This document shows positions 33,970 to 42,640 of a stretch of 64,000 bases of DNA, piece after piece (the stretch's first letter is position 1; every line of letters begins with the position of its first letter). The position numbers and the translations under genes are program-made. Under the pieces are notes generated by a model. It worked only from the letters and a program-made list of their open reading frames with translations. It was not told where the DNA came from and ran no database searches. The stretch covers positions 62,001 through 126,000 of the forward strand of contig NZ_JPOS01000090.1 of NCBI RefSeq assembly GCF_000759025.1, written 5' to 3'. Source of the DNA: Phaeodactylibacter xiamenensis (lineage in GTDB: Bacteria; Bacteroidota; Bacteroidia; Chitinophagales; Saprospiraceae).

Positions 33970-34208
33970 GCGCCCGCCCTGCATATTTCCCCCTAAAAAG
34001 GTGGATTTAATTCATTTTACCATCAGGCGCAGGCGGGGTACAGAAGCGTTTGGAGGCACTTTCAGCGATAAAAAACGGCTGGAACCCCTGTAAATGCTCA
34101 GTTTTGATTTTCTATTTTGAACAGCCCAAAACCCCCTAAATGCCCAAAACGCATTTAAAAAACTTTTAATGTGTATAGCGATTTTCAAACATCAAATAAA
34201 TATGTAAT

Positions 34209-34901
34209 ATGAGCGCACTAGTATTTGACCGCTGCGAAGCACAGACCGCCCAGGATATTCAATACCTGGAAGAACGCCGGAACACTATTTTTGACAATCT
34301 CCAACCGATTTACGAGAGCGTGAAACAGCTACTCAGGAAGGAACCCCTATTTGAAGACCTGGAACCGTTTTTGGACTGTGAAGCAGACCGGGCGGATATT
34401 CAGGAACGGGCTTTTGAACGGTTCCTAAAGCGGATAGATGACAAATTGGGCATCCTTCCGCGCCACGCCGCCGCCGCCCTGGGGAAGATACCGGATGACG
34501 TTTTGGAAGTGGTGGGAGCCTGGGAGCAATACTATAATGGCCCGACCTCGAAAGACCCAAAGAAATACTGGAGTGACACAAAGCAAAAGTTCCGCCCCCT
34601 TCCTGTGACCGAAAAGGAAAAGGAAGGGATTGCCGCCAGGAACATTATTTACGTGAAAGATCAGGAGCGCGCCCAGTTGCTGGACTATGCCCGTTTGGTC
34701 TCCAATGCTTTGAATTATGCCAGTGAGCACCACCACATCAAAACCTATCCGGGAAGTTTCTTTGAAGACAACCCCCATTTGCAGCCGTTGATGACCTGGG
34801 AGCAAACAGAAGCCGTATACGGGAAGCGGTTTGTTTTTAAGCCTAAAGTACAGGGGTTGACCTTCCGGGATTCTGCATACACTGCATTTGACGAAGGGTA
34901 A
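34209..34901 (+). CDS. Unknown protein, last gene of the element
   Basis: 230 residues, soluble, helical N-terminus (DIQYLEERRNTIFDNLQPIYESVKQLL) and a C-terminal mixed region with YPGSFFEDNPHLQPLMTWEQTEAVYGKRF. No recognised motif. It is followed by two strong plus-strand terminators, and preceded by a gene-free 239-base AT-rich interval. Confidence 0.65.
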   Translation: MSALVFDRCEAQTAQDIQYLEERRNTIFDNLQPIYESVKQLLRKEPLFEDLEPFLDCEADRADIQERAFERFLKRIDDKLGILPRHAAAALGKIPDDVLEVVGAWEQYYNGPTSKDPKKYWSDTKQKFRPLPVTEKEKEGIAARNIIYVKDQERAQLLDYARLVSNALNYASEHHHIKTYPGSFFEDNPHLQPLMTWEQTEAVYGKRFVFKPKVQGLTFRDSAYTAFDEG

Positions 34902-34931
34902 AGATTTTGCTTGTATTTATCCATTTTCAAG

Positions 34932-34967
34932 CCGTGCCCCTGCTATCTGTGGGGAGCACGGTTTTTT
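34932..34967 (+). terminator. Rho-independent terminator after the last element gene
   Basis: CCGTGCCCC / GGGGAGCACGG with a 10-base loop, then six T. Confidence 0.8.
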
Positions 34968-35037
34968 ATTATCTTGCGTTTGATGTTTATTTCTTAACCC
35001 CATAGGTTGAGTTATACGTCACTCGCAATCAATTATC

Positions 35038-35066
35038 AGCCCTGTCAAGCCGCAGGGCTTTTTTTA
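35038..35066 (+). terminator. Second plus-strand terminator at the element end
   Basis: AGCCCTG / CAGGGCT with an 8-base loop and a seven-T run. Confidence 0.78.
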
Positions 35067-35111
35067 TTGCTCAAAAGTAGGAACGGAACACAAAACGGTA
35101 TATCGAAAAAC

Positions 35112-35142
35112 AAAAAACCCTGTAAACCAATGGCTTACAGGG
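35112..35142 (-). terminator. Element-supplied terminator for tRNA-fMet
   Basis: CCCTGTAA (35118-35125) / TTACAGGG (35135-35142) with a 9-base loop; minus-strand T-run of six at 35117-35112. It begins 8 bases after the tRNA 3' end and lies inside the element, thereby replacing the displaced original terminator at 25253-25290. Confidence 0.78.
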
Positions 35143-35150
35143 CTAATTAG

Positions 35151-35223
<73 letters not shown>

Positions 35224-35386
35224 ATTTTATTTTAACGCGCCACATCTTTCGTAGCGGACTGCAAATATAGGGGAGATTTTTTTTCCATGCAAGCTTAGAG
35301 TCAAAAAAATCGTGCGCCTTTTGTTAGCCCCTTGATAATCAAGACAGAGCGCCCCAAAAAAGGCTTTTGTCGGACATACATTTATA

Positions 35387-36720
35387 ACTGACCTTTCGCA
35401 CGCGAAATATTTGGAAAATTGATTAATAATGTCAGGGCAGTTATCTTGCAGCTCAAAGGAGCGAAAGATGAAAGACCCAAAGTTACTAGACTTGTATTCG
35501 GACTACCTGCTGGCATCGTTTCGCATGGCGACAGCCACCGGCTTGTCCGAGCTGACCGATCAGGCACTGAGCCATGACAAGATCAGCCGTTTTTTAGGGC
35601 AGGAAGCCTTCACGGCAAAGGACTATTGGCGTTGCATAAAGCCTTTGGTACGTAAAGTGGAGCACCCGGACGCGGTCATCAAGATAGATGACACGATCGA
35701 GGAGAAGCCGCACTCTACGGAGAATGAAGTGGTCACTTGGCACTGGGACCACTCCAAGAAGCCGAAAGCGGGGCACACCAAAGGGATCAACATCCTGAAT
35801 TTCCTTTACCAGAGCCCACAGGGCATAGAGCTGCCTGTTGCTTTTGAGATCGTGCGCAAGTCGCAAGAATACGTGGATACCAAAAGCGGGCAGGTAAAGA
35901 AGCGCAGCCCCCGCAGCAAGAACGAGATGCTGCGCGACCAGCTTTTTGCACTTGTCAAATACAACCGCGTGCCCTTCCGCTATGTGGTCTGGGACACTTG
36001 GTTTGCTGCCAAGGAGAACTTTGAGTTCGTGCACTATGAGCTGGGCAAGCATTTTATCAGTGCCTTAAAGAGCAACCGCAAGGCTGCCCTTACCATGGAA
36101 GACAAACTGGAAGGCAAGTTCCACCGAGTCGACGGGCTAGAACTGCAAGCAGGCCAGGCCATTACTGTTTACCTTAAAGGGCTGGACTTCCAAGTCCAGC
36201 TGGTCAAACAGGTCTTTATAAACCAAGACGGCTCAACTGGAGACTTGTACCTGGTCACCAACGATCTGGAGCTAAGCGGCCCAGCTATCTGCACAACCTA
36301 CGGGACACGCTGGGGAGTGGAGGTATTCCACAAATCGCTCAAACAAAACGTGGGGCTGGAAAAGTCCCCCACCAAGCACGAGACATCCCAGTGCAACCAT
36401 GTTTTTGCTGCCATGATTGCCTGGACTAAACTCGAACTGCTGTCTGCAAAAGAGCAGACCAACCACTTTGCCCTAAAAACCAAAATTTATGTCAATGCCC
36501 TCAGGGCGGCTTTTCAAGAGGTGCAAAGGCTCAAAGCCTATGTCCCTGCAATTGGGCCGCCAAACGGGCTAGCCACCCCTCTTTTGGGGTAAGGCTTTGA
36601 TTAACTTGTTCATGCGAGTGCTTTTTCAGTGCCATGCACTGAGTGGGATTGCTGTGCCAAGCACCCTGAATACTGCTAATTTTTTCAATTATCATAACCT
36701 TTCGCGTGCGAAAGGTCAGT
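35387..36720 (+). mobile_element. IS701-like insertion sequence (1334 bp)
   Basis: Terminal inverted repeats ACTGACCTTTCGCACGCG and its complement at the right end (about 21 of 21 bases through GAAA). Direct repeats TTATA flank it at 35382-35386 and 36721-36725, a target duplication. Each terminus has an internal palindrome TTTCGC-GCGAAA. One transposase gene inside. Apparently complete. Confidence 0.85.
35468..36592 (+). CDS. DDE transposase, IS701-like
   Basis: 374 residues from MKDPKLLDLYSDYL, preferred because AAAGGAGCG stands just upstream; the frame opens 13 codons earlier. Visible DDE features: Asp in VIKIDDTIEEKPHS, Asp in RYVVWDTWFAAKENF, and Glu in YGTRWGVEVFHKSLKQNVGLEKSP (Y-R-E-K-like). 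Ends 128 bases before the right terminus, with no frameshift or truncation. Confidence 0.9.
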   Translation: MKDPKLLDLYSDYLLASFRMATATGLSELTDQALSHDKISRFLGQEAFTAKDYWRCIKPLVRKVEHPDAVIKIDDTIEEKPHSTENEVVTWHWDHSKKPKAGHTKGINILNFLYQSPQGIELPVAFEIVRKSQEYVDTKSGQVKKRSPRSKNEMLRDQLFALVKYNRVPFRYVVWDTWFAAKENFEFVHYELGKHFISALKSNRKAALTMEDKLEGKFHRVDGLELQAGQAITVYLKGLDFQVQLVKQVFINQDGSTGDLYLVTNDLELSGPAICTTYGTRWGVEVFHKSLKQNVGLEKSPTKHETSQCNHVFAAMIAWTKLELLSAKEQTNHFALKTKIYVNALRAAFQEVQRLKAYVPAIGPPNGLATPLLG

Positions 36721-36753
36721 TTATAATTGTGTTTCTAAACCGGGATGAAACCT

Positions 36754-36761
36754 TACTTTTG
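36754..36761 (+). promoter_or_regulatory. Putative -7 box of the lysyl-oxidase-like gene
   Basis: TACTTTTG, exact TAnnTTTG, 17 bases before the ATG. The -33 region falls on the junction with the IS701-like element, so the insertion may have changed promoter strength. Confidence 0.55.
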
Positions 36762-36778
36762 TCAAAACACCCACAAAT

Positions 36779-39163
36779 ATGAAGCGACGAATACTCTATC
36801 CCCTGCTACTGCTACTTTTACAAACTGCTGCCTTTGGGCAAGACCCTTGTGCCGAAGGGCAAATTTCGGTCACGGTTGAAGTGCAAACCGACAGCTATGG
36901 TTATGAAACGGCATGGACGGTATCCGATCAAGCGGGTACCGTGTACGGATCCGCCAGCTTTTTTGATTACGCCAACCACAGTTTTTATCAGTCTACTTTT
37001 TGTGTACCCGACTCTACCTGCCTTCGGTTCCGGATTCAGGACAGCTTTGGGGACGGCATTTTTGCCCCTGGCTTCTACCGGTTGATTGGTGAGCAGGATA
37101 CCCTTGCCGAGGGCGGGCAGAACTTTACAGAAGAAGCTGCCCACAGTTTCAACTGCGCGCCCGGGGAAGAATGTGATTCTGCCGTGCCCGTCTCTGAAGG
37201 GTTTTATACCGCTCATTATGACGACAGCTGGTATGCCTTCACCCCGGATTCGGTGGGTACGTACCTCATTTCCACCTGTGGCCTGAATGACTGTGATACC
37301 AAGATTTGGATTTATGATGGCTGTGGGGGGGAGATAGCCGAGGATAACCAAGGCACCATATTTTATAATAACGATGAGGGAGATTGTGCGCCCGCAGCTA
37401 CGGTAGAAGCTTTTTTTGACCCGGCATTCACCTATTACATCCGGATCGGAGACCACGAAAACGCCTGTGCAGACAGCATCAACTGGGAATTGACCTACCT
37501 TGGTCCGGTGGTAGGCTGTACGGATCCTAACTCCTGCAACTTCAACCCACTGGCCACCATTGACGATGGCTCCTGCCTGCCACAGGGCGACCCGGACTGC
37601 CCGGCTGCGCCTGACCTCGTTGTCGATCAGGGCATACTGGCTTCCAGTATTTATCTGTCCACCATCAACTCCACCGACCCCTGCCTGATCGAAGAGGGCT
37701 GCCTGCATGGCTATGGGCAGCGCGATATTGTCCGCTTTACCACCTGGATTGCCAATGAAGGGGAGCTCGACTACTTTATTGGGCAACCCAGTACAGACAA
37801 TACACAGTTCACTTACGACAACTGCCATGAACACTTCCACTACGATGGCTACGCCGAGTACGTACTCTACCAGGAAGATGGCACGGAAATCCCAATTGGC
37901 TTCAAAAACGGATTCTGCGTCATTGACCTCGGCTGCACCACCGGCTCCCCGCAGTATGGCTGCAACAACATGGGTATCACAGCTGGTTGTCATGACATAT
38001 ACAGTTCCGCTCTGGAGTGCCAGTGGATAGATGTGACCGATGTACCAGACGGGCGCTACACCTTCGTCACCCGTGTCAACTGGGATAATGCCCCCGACAA
38101 GCTGGGCCGCATTGAAAAAGATACCCTCAATAACTGGGCACAGGTTTGCATCCTTTTAGACCGTTCTTCCGGCAGCCTGGAAATGAGCCTCGATGAGGAA
38201 TGCGATCCCTACATCGACTGCGAAGGCACCCCTTATGGCAATGCTGTAATTGACTGTGAAGGCAACTGTGGCGGCACTGCCCTGCGCGGCGACCTCGATC
38301 AAAACGGCAATCAGGAAACGGCCGATGCCTACGCCTACGTTGGGCATGCGCTGGATGGTGACCTGACTCCCACGCCATGTAATGACCTCAACGAAGATGG
38401 CCGCATCACCGTTTACGATGCCAGTCTGTTATCCAACTGCTATCTGTATGGCACGCTGCACCCGCATACCGGAGGAGGCGCGCATGACCATTGCAACTTC
38501 CCGGCGGGCGTACTGAACACCACGGACACCACCCTGCTCACCATTCTTGATACCAATTTCGAGGAAGGCTACGTGGATATCGGGCTTCACAATTCCTCTG
38601 CCCGGATCAATGCTTACCAATTTACGATGGAGGGCGTGGTCGTACAGCAGGTCGAAAACCTGGTGGATGATACTATTTATCCGATCTCACCCTATGGTGC
38701 CGGGCAAACCGTAATCGGTATTTCCTACCAGGATTCAACCATTAACAAAAGTAATGCTTTCCAGCCCCTCTGCCGGGTGCATTTCAGTGAAGTCACGGAG
38801 GATTTCATTTGCATATCTGTTATTGATGAGATCATCAACCTCGATCAGGAGCAGACCGTCACTTACCTGCTGGACCCTTGTGTGGAATACGAGGCCCCTA
38901 CCGGCACCCGGGATCTGATTCAACAATTAGAGGCAAAGGTCGTTCCCAACCCCGCTTCCGGGCCAGCTTCGCTTCAGTTTAAGAATCCTGCCGGAGATGT
39001 TTACCAACTGGAGGTGCGGAACGCCAACGGGCAGTTGCTCTATGCTCAGTCCATCGCTGGCAACTCCGTTGAATTACCCACTGCACAATGGCCCGCCGGA
39101 TTGTACTTTTACCGCCTGAGCAGCCATCAACGGCAAGGCAGCGGCCGGTTTAGCATACAATGA
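36779..39163 (+). CDS. T9SS-exported lysyl-oxidase-like protein
   Basis: 794 residues. Signal peptide MKRRILYPLLLLLLQTAAFG. Two beta domains, a GCTDPNSCNFNPLATIDDGSC calcium-type repeat, then a lysyl oxidase domain (about 278-460): copper ligands CHEHFHYDGYAEYVLY (His350, 352, 354), Lys376 in GFKNGFCVID and Tyr427 in CQWIDVTDVPDGRYTF, which match the residues that form the lysine-tyrosylquinone cofactor in animal LOX. After it come dockerin-like loops (GDLDQNGNQETADAYAYVG, DLNEDGRITVYDASLLS) and a T9SS tail (KVVPNPASGPASLQF ... GSGRFSIQ). It could oxidise peptidyl lysine or amines at the surface; activity is inferred. Confidence 0.88.
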   Translation: MKRRILYPLLLLLLQTAAFGQDPCAEGQISVTVEVQTDSYGYETAWTVSDQAGTVYGSASFFDYANHSFYQSTFCVPDSTCLRFRIQDSFGDGIFAPGFYRLIGEQDTLAEGGQNFTEEAAHSFNCAPGEECDSAVPVSEGFYTAHYDDSWYAFTPDSVGTYLISTCGLNDCDTKIWIYDGCGGEIAEDNQGTIFYNNDEGDCAPAATVEAFFDPAFTYYIRIGDHENACADSINWELTYLGPVVGCTDPNSCNFNPLATIDDGSCLPQGDPDCPAAPDLVVDQGILASSIYLSTINSTDPCLIEEGCLHGYGQRDIVRFTTWIANEGELDYFIGQPSTDNTQFTYDNCHEHFHYDGYAEYVLYQEDGTEIPIGFKNGFCVIDLGCTTGSPQYGCNNMGITAGCHDIYSSALECQWIDVTDVPDGRYTFVTRVNWDNAPDKLGRIEKDTLNNWAQVCILLDRSSGSLEMSLDEECDPYIDCEGTPYGNAVIDCEGNCGGTALRGDLDQNGNQETADAYAYVGHALDGDLTPTPCNDLNEDGRITVYDASLLSNCYLYGTLHPHTGGGAHDHCNFPAGVLNTTDTTLLTILDTNFEEGYVDIGLHNSSARINAYQFTMEGVVVQQVENLVDDTIYPISPYGAGQTVIGISYQDSTINKSNAFQPLCRVHFSEVTEDFICISVIDEIINLDQEQTVTYLLDPCVEYEAPTGTRDLIQQLEAKVVPNPASGPASLQFKNPAGDVYQLEVRNANGQLLYAQSIAGNSVELPTAQWPAGLYFYRLSSHQRQGSGRFSIQ

Positions 39164-39183
39164 TTACTTGCCTTAAAAACACG

Positions 39184-39220
39184 AAACCGCCTGGCGCGCA
39201 ATGCACCAGGCGGTTTTGTT
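39184..39220 (+). terminator. Bidirectional-looking terminator between the LOX and protease genes
   Basis: AAACCGCCTGG / CCAGGCGGTTT with an 11-base loop; T-rich on both sides. Serves the convergent gene pair. Confidence 0.75.
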
Positions 39221-39244
39221 ATTTTGATCCTTCACCAAAAGGGA

Positions 39245-42200
39245 TTAGAGCTTTACCCACTTTTGGACGATACGGTAGCTTTCACCATTCAGCACTACCT
39301 GATAAACACCGGCTGCCCAGCTTTCCGTATTCAGGTTCAGTAGTTGGGTACCAGGGCTCAACACCACTTCCTGCCGCAGCACTTCCTGTCCGGTAAGAGC
39401 CGTTACGCTAATGGCTGCCAGCCCGGCCGTCGCTACAGCTACTTCAAGCGTGACCGCCTCCCTTCCTGGGTTGGGATAAACCTTGAGTTGATTTCCAAGG
39501 CTAACAGGAGCTGATGTATTCACCAGCGCCTCCCCAATTATGATATTGTCCAGATGGATTTTATCGCCACGGTTAAAAGGGTCGGCTTCCTGGCTTATCC
39601 CGGTACGGGTCTCAAAACAAACCTCTACCTTTTGGCCAGCGTAGGGTAAGAGGCTTACCTGCCGTGTCTCAAAGGGGCCAGGTACTATGGTCTCCGGCTT
39701 GAGCGTGAGAGAAGCCGAATCGCCATTCACCAGCACCCGGAGCGCGGAAGCGAATGGGGTACTCCCCTGCACCCCATTCGCCAGGAATACCGGCGACCAG
39801 CTTTGCTGCAAGTCAAATTGTAGCAGCGGGTCCTCCACATTAGTCAGATCCGCACAGAAGCAGACCCGTGCCCCATAATCAGGATTCACTTTCCAAACGT
39901 TGCTGCCTATTGGCAGGGTGTAGGCCCCCTGCTGATAGGCTTCAAAACTGTTTGTACCGGTTATCAGCAGTCCGAACCCACCTGTGAAGGCGGCACTTTC
40001 TGAGAAGCTGATCTGAACATAAGGGCCCGCATCGACAAAGAAAGAATCCTGTGATGCTGCTCCTGCTTCAAAGGTGAGTACGCCGTAGTCGACCACCGGG
40101 ACCGGATTGGAGGCCGGCGCTAATGCAAGCGTGTCGTTCTGATTGAGAAAGTCAGAAGGGTAAGCCACCCAGGCATCAATCGTATTAGCATTCTGTATGG
40201 GAATATCAACCGGAGTCTGGAAGGTGTAGAAAAAGCTTTCTCCCCGATAAGTCGTCACCGGTACCATGCCTTCTTCAGCAACGACGGCCCCATCATTCAG
40301 CTGATAATGCAAGGTGATGGGCGTGCCCGCCGCTATAGAATCGCAGCCATTAAACCGCACCTCCACTTCGACAGTCTCTGCTCCCATAAAGCAGGCGGAA
40401 ACCGGGTGGCGGACGGACTCCACACTGAGGTCGGAGTTCTGAGCCAGGATATTCTCGATCACAACAGTGAGCGTATCATTCGCGGCAATATTGTCTGGCC
40501 CATAGGCGGCCCATACCTTAATTTCATGCGTTGCCGGCTCGGCAAGTGCGGCGGCTGGCATACTAAACGTAAAACTCAGGATGTCCTGATGCACCAAAGC
40601 TTCTTCCAGGACCAAAGTATCCTCTAAAACAGCGCCATCGTTGACCTGAAAGGCCAGTGGAATTGCCGTTCCTACGCCCGCATCCGTGAAGCAGCTGGTG
40701 TAGGCCAGTTCGACGGTTAAGAAAGTTTCTTCCAGCAAGCCACAGGACAGGGAGTCAAGATTGGATATGGACAGCGGCTGCAGGTCCGAATCGGCAAAAG
40801 GCGTGCCCACTCCTACAGCATACCAGGCATTGGTAACCTGAACCACAGGGTCTGAGCAAGGCCCAAACAGGTCCTCCGCCGACTGAATGGCCCCAAGGCG
40901 GGCATCATAATGGTTGGAAGACTCTGTGAGGTAGTACCGTAGGTTGTGGAAAGCAATCAGGGCTGCTGTATCCATGCCCAGACCAGCCACATTGAAGGTA
41001 TCTAAACGGTCATTGACTCCGTTGCCGCCCTCGGTCAGGAGGTAAAACCAGTGGTTTTGCACGCCGCTGTTGGTGTGCACCCCGCCGTTATCGCCCGAGC
41101 TGGTAAACCAGTGCTGCCCCAGGTAGGTATCGGGATGGCCATCTTCTTTGGTGTCCTGCATATTCCGGAAGCCGTTGCCTTGCTGATCCGCATCCTCCGC
41201 AATGGTCCAGTCTGCCAGCTCCGGGGAGGCATAGAATTCGATGACGGTGCCAAAAATGTCACTGTAAGACTCGTTCAGTGCACCGCTCTCGTCCTGATAA
41301 ATCAGGTTGGCGTTGCTTTGGGTAATGCCGTGCATGAATTCATGGGCAACCACATCGGTAGTGGCCAGAGAAGTGAAGCTTGTGCCATTGCCATCGCCAA
41401 AAAGTGCCCAGTCGCCATTCCAAAAGGCATTAATCACATCCCGCTCGTAATGCACGTAGCTGATCAGCGCCATGCTATCGCCATCCACCCCGATATAACC
41501 GAAGTGCTCGGCAAAGTAGTCAAAGGTGGCAGCGGCGGCCCAGTGCGCGTCGGTTGCTACTTCATCCTGATTGGCGTTAAAATTATCCCAGAAGTTATCA
41601 TCGTCCAGAAAATCTTCGGCTTGTTCAGCATCATCACCGCGCAGCATGTTGTAGGTTTCAATACCATGCCCGCGGGTGGTTTCCACCAACCGGAACTGCC
41701 CATTGTCCATAGAGTCGGTCATAATGGTGCGCTGCCCGCTGTATTTGGTTTCGGCTGTGCCCGGTGTATTATGGGTATGCAATAGGTTGATGCGGTTGAG
41801 TACCGTACCGTCTTTGGCATTGATAAAAACCAGCTCCCGTTGCAGCGGTCGCTGAGCGTTTATGGTCATCCGGTAAGCCAATGTTAATCCGCTACGGGCA
41901 CTCGCACGTGTGCCCGCCCATACCAGTTCAGGCTTTGGCAGGTAGGTAGCGTTGGGATCGCGGCGCACCTTTCTAAGCATTCCCTCCAGCCCTTCGTTTT
42001 CCCAGGCGTACACTTCAGCCGGGACAACCGACAGCGCCTGATCCAATGCTTCTTCCGGCGACAAAACCGGCACCCCCTGAACGGAAGGCCAATCTTTAGG
42101 CCATTGACCATTAATCAGAGTAGCCTGGCCCTGCCTCGTGTGCACGTACAACTGACTGCTCTGAACGGGAAAGCCCTGGTAGAACAACTGGTAAAGATGG

Positions 42201-42454
42201 TGGCTTCTCTCCCCTTCTTCACGGATTTTCATCTTTTGCCAAACCGCACCCTGTGGCCAGTTTTGCATGTTTTGAAAATGCCGCAAGGCCTCTTCTGCTC
42301 CAAGTGAAAAACCAGGCCTGACCCGCAGCCAGTTTTGGTGGCCTTCAACCGGTACGAACGGGTTATCTGCCAGAGCCGGGCCGGAAGGCAGCTGCCGGAA
42401 CCCCAATCCCATAACTACGGCTACACTTAAAAGGAATAATAGTTGCTTTTTCAT
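39245..42454 (-). CDS. M4-family (thermolysin-like) metalloprotease with T9SS sorting domain
   Basis: 1069 residues from MKKQLLFLLSVAVVMGLGF. Order: signal; FTP/PepSY-type propeptide (about 30-200); M4 catalytic domain with zinc site VVAHEFMHGITQ and the third ligand in ESGALNESYSDIFG, and the proton-donor His in GGVHTNSGVQNHWFYLLTEGGNGVND; two CARDB-like beta domains; a jelly-roll-like domain with ISFSESAAFTGGF; T9SS tail (KVYPNPGREAVTLEV ... RIVQKWVKL). Secreted via T9SS, activated by prodomain removal. All catalytic residues present. Confidence 0.94.
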   Translation of the reverse strand: MKKQLLFLLSVAVVMGLGFRQLPSGPALADNPFVPVEGHQNWLRVRPGFSLGAEEALRHFQNMQNWPQGAVWQKMKIREEGERSHHLYQLFYQGFPVQSSQLYVHTRQGQATLINGQWPKDWPSVQGVPVLSPEEALDQALSVVPAEVYAWENEGLEGMLRKVRRDPNATYLPKPELVWAGTRASARSGLTLAYRMTINAQRPLQRELVFINAKDGTVLNRINLLHTHNTPGTAETKYSGQRTIMTDSMDNGQFRLVETTRGHGIETYNMLRGDDAEQAEDFLDDDNFWDNFNANQDEVATDAHWAAAATFDYFAEHFGYIGVDGDSMALISYVHYERDVINAFWNGDWALFGDGNGTSFTSLATTDVVAHEFMHGITQSNANLIYQDESGALNESYSDIFGTVIEFYASPELADWTIAEDADQQGNGFRNMQDTKEDGHPDTYLGQHWFTSSGDNGGVHTNSGVQNHWFYLLTEGGNGVNDRLDTFNVAGLGMDTAALIAFHNLRYYLTESSNHYDARLGAIQSAEDLFGPCSDPVVQVTNAWYAVGVGTPFADSDLQPLSISNLDSLSCGLLEETFLTVELAYTSCFTDAGVGTAIPLAFQVNDGAVLEDTLVLEEALVHQDILSFTFSMPAAALAEPATHEIKVWAAYGPDNIAANDTLTVVIENILAQNSDLSVESVRHPVSACFMGAETVEVEVRFNGCDSIAAGTPITLHYQLNDGAVVAEEGMVPVTTYRGESFFYTFQTPVDIPIQNANTIDAWVAYPSDFLNQNDTLALAPASNPVPVVDYGVLTFEAGAASQDSFFVDAGPYVQISFSESAAFTGGFGLLITGTNSFEAYQQGAYTLPIGSNVWKVNPDYGARVCFCADLTNVEDPLLQFDLQQSWSPVFLANGVQGSTPFASALRVLVNGDSASLTLKPETIVPGPFETRQVSLLPYAGQKVEVCFETRTGISQEADPFNRGDKIHLDNIIIGEALVNTSAPVSLGNQLKVYPNPGREAVTLEVAVATAGLAAISVTALTGQEVLRQEVVLSPGTQLLNLNTESWAAGVYQVVLNGESYRIVQKWVKL

Positions 42455-42640
42455 ACTATAGTTTACAATCACAGAAATGATTCAGAGACAACCTAAAGTT
42501 GCAACATTAAACCCTGACTTTTGTCAATTTTCCGGAAAAAATCAAGCGCTTCTTTTAAGTCGGGGCTTTACTCTTCTGCAAAAAAAGCCTATTTTACGGC
42601 TCTAAAGGAGTTTCCCTACTCCCCCAAACGAATATGCACA

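Noticed and set aside
36818-37993. 391-residue open frame antisense to the lysyl-oxidase gene
   Set aside because: Composition follows the complement of the sense codons; no motifs.
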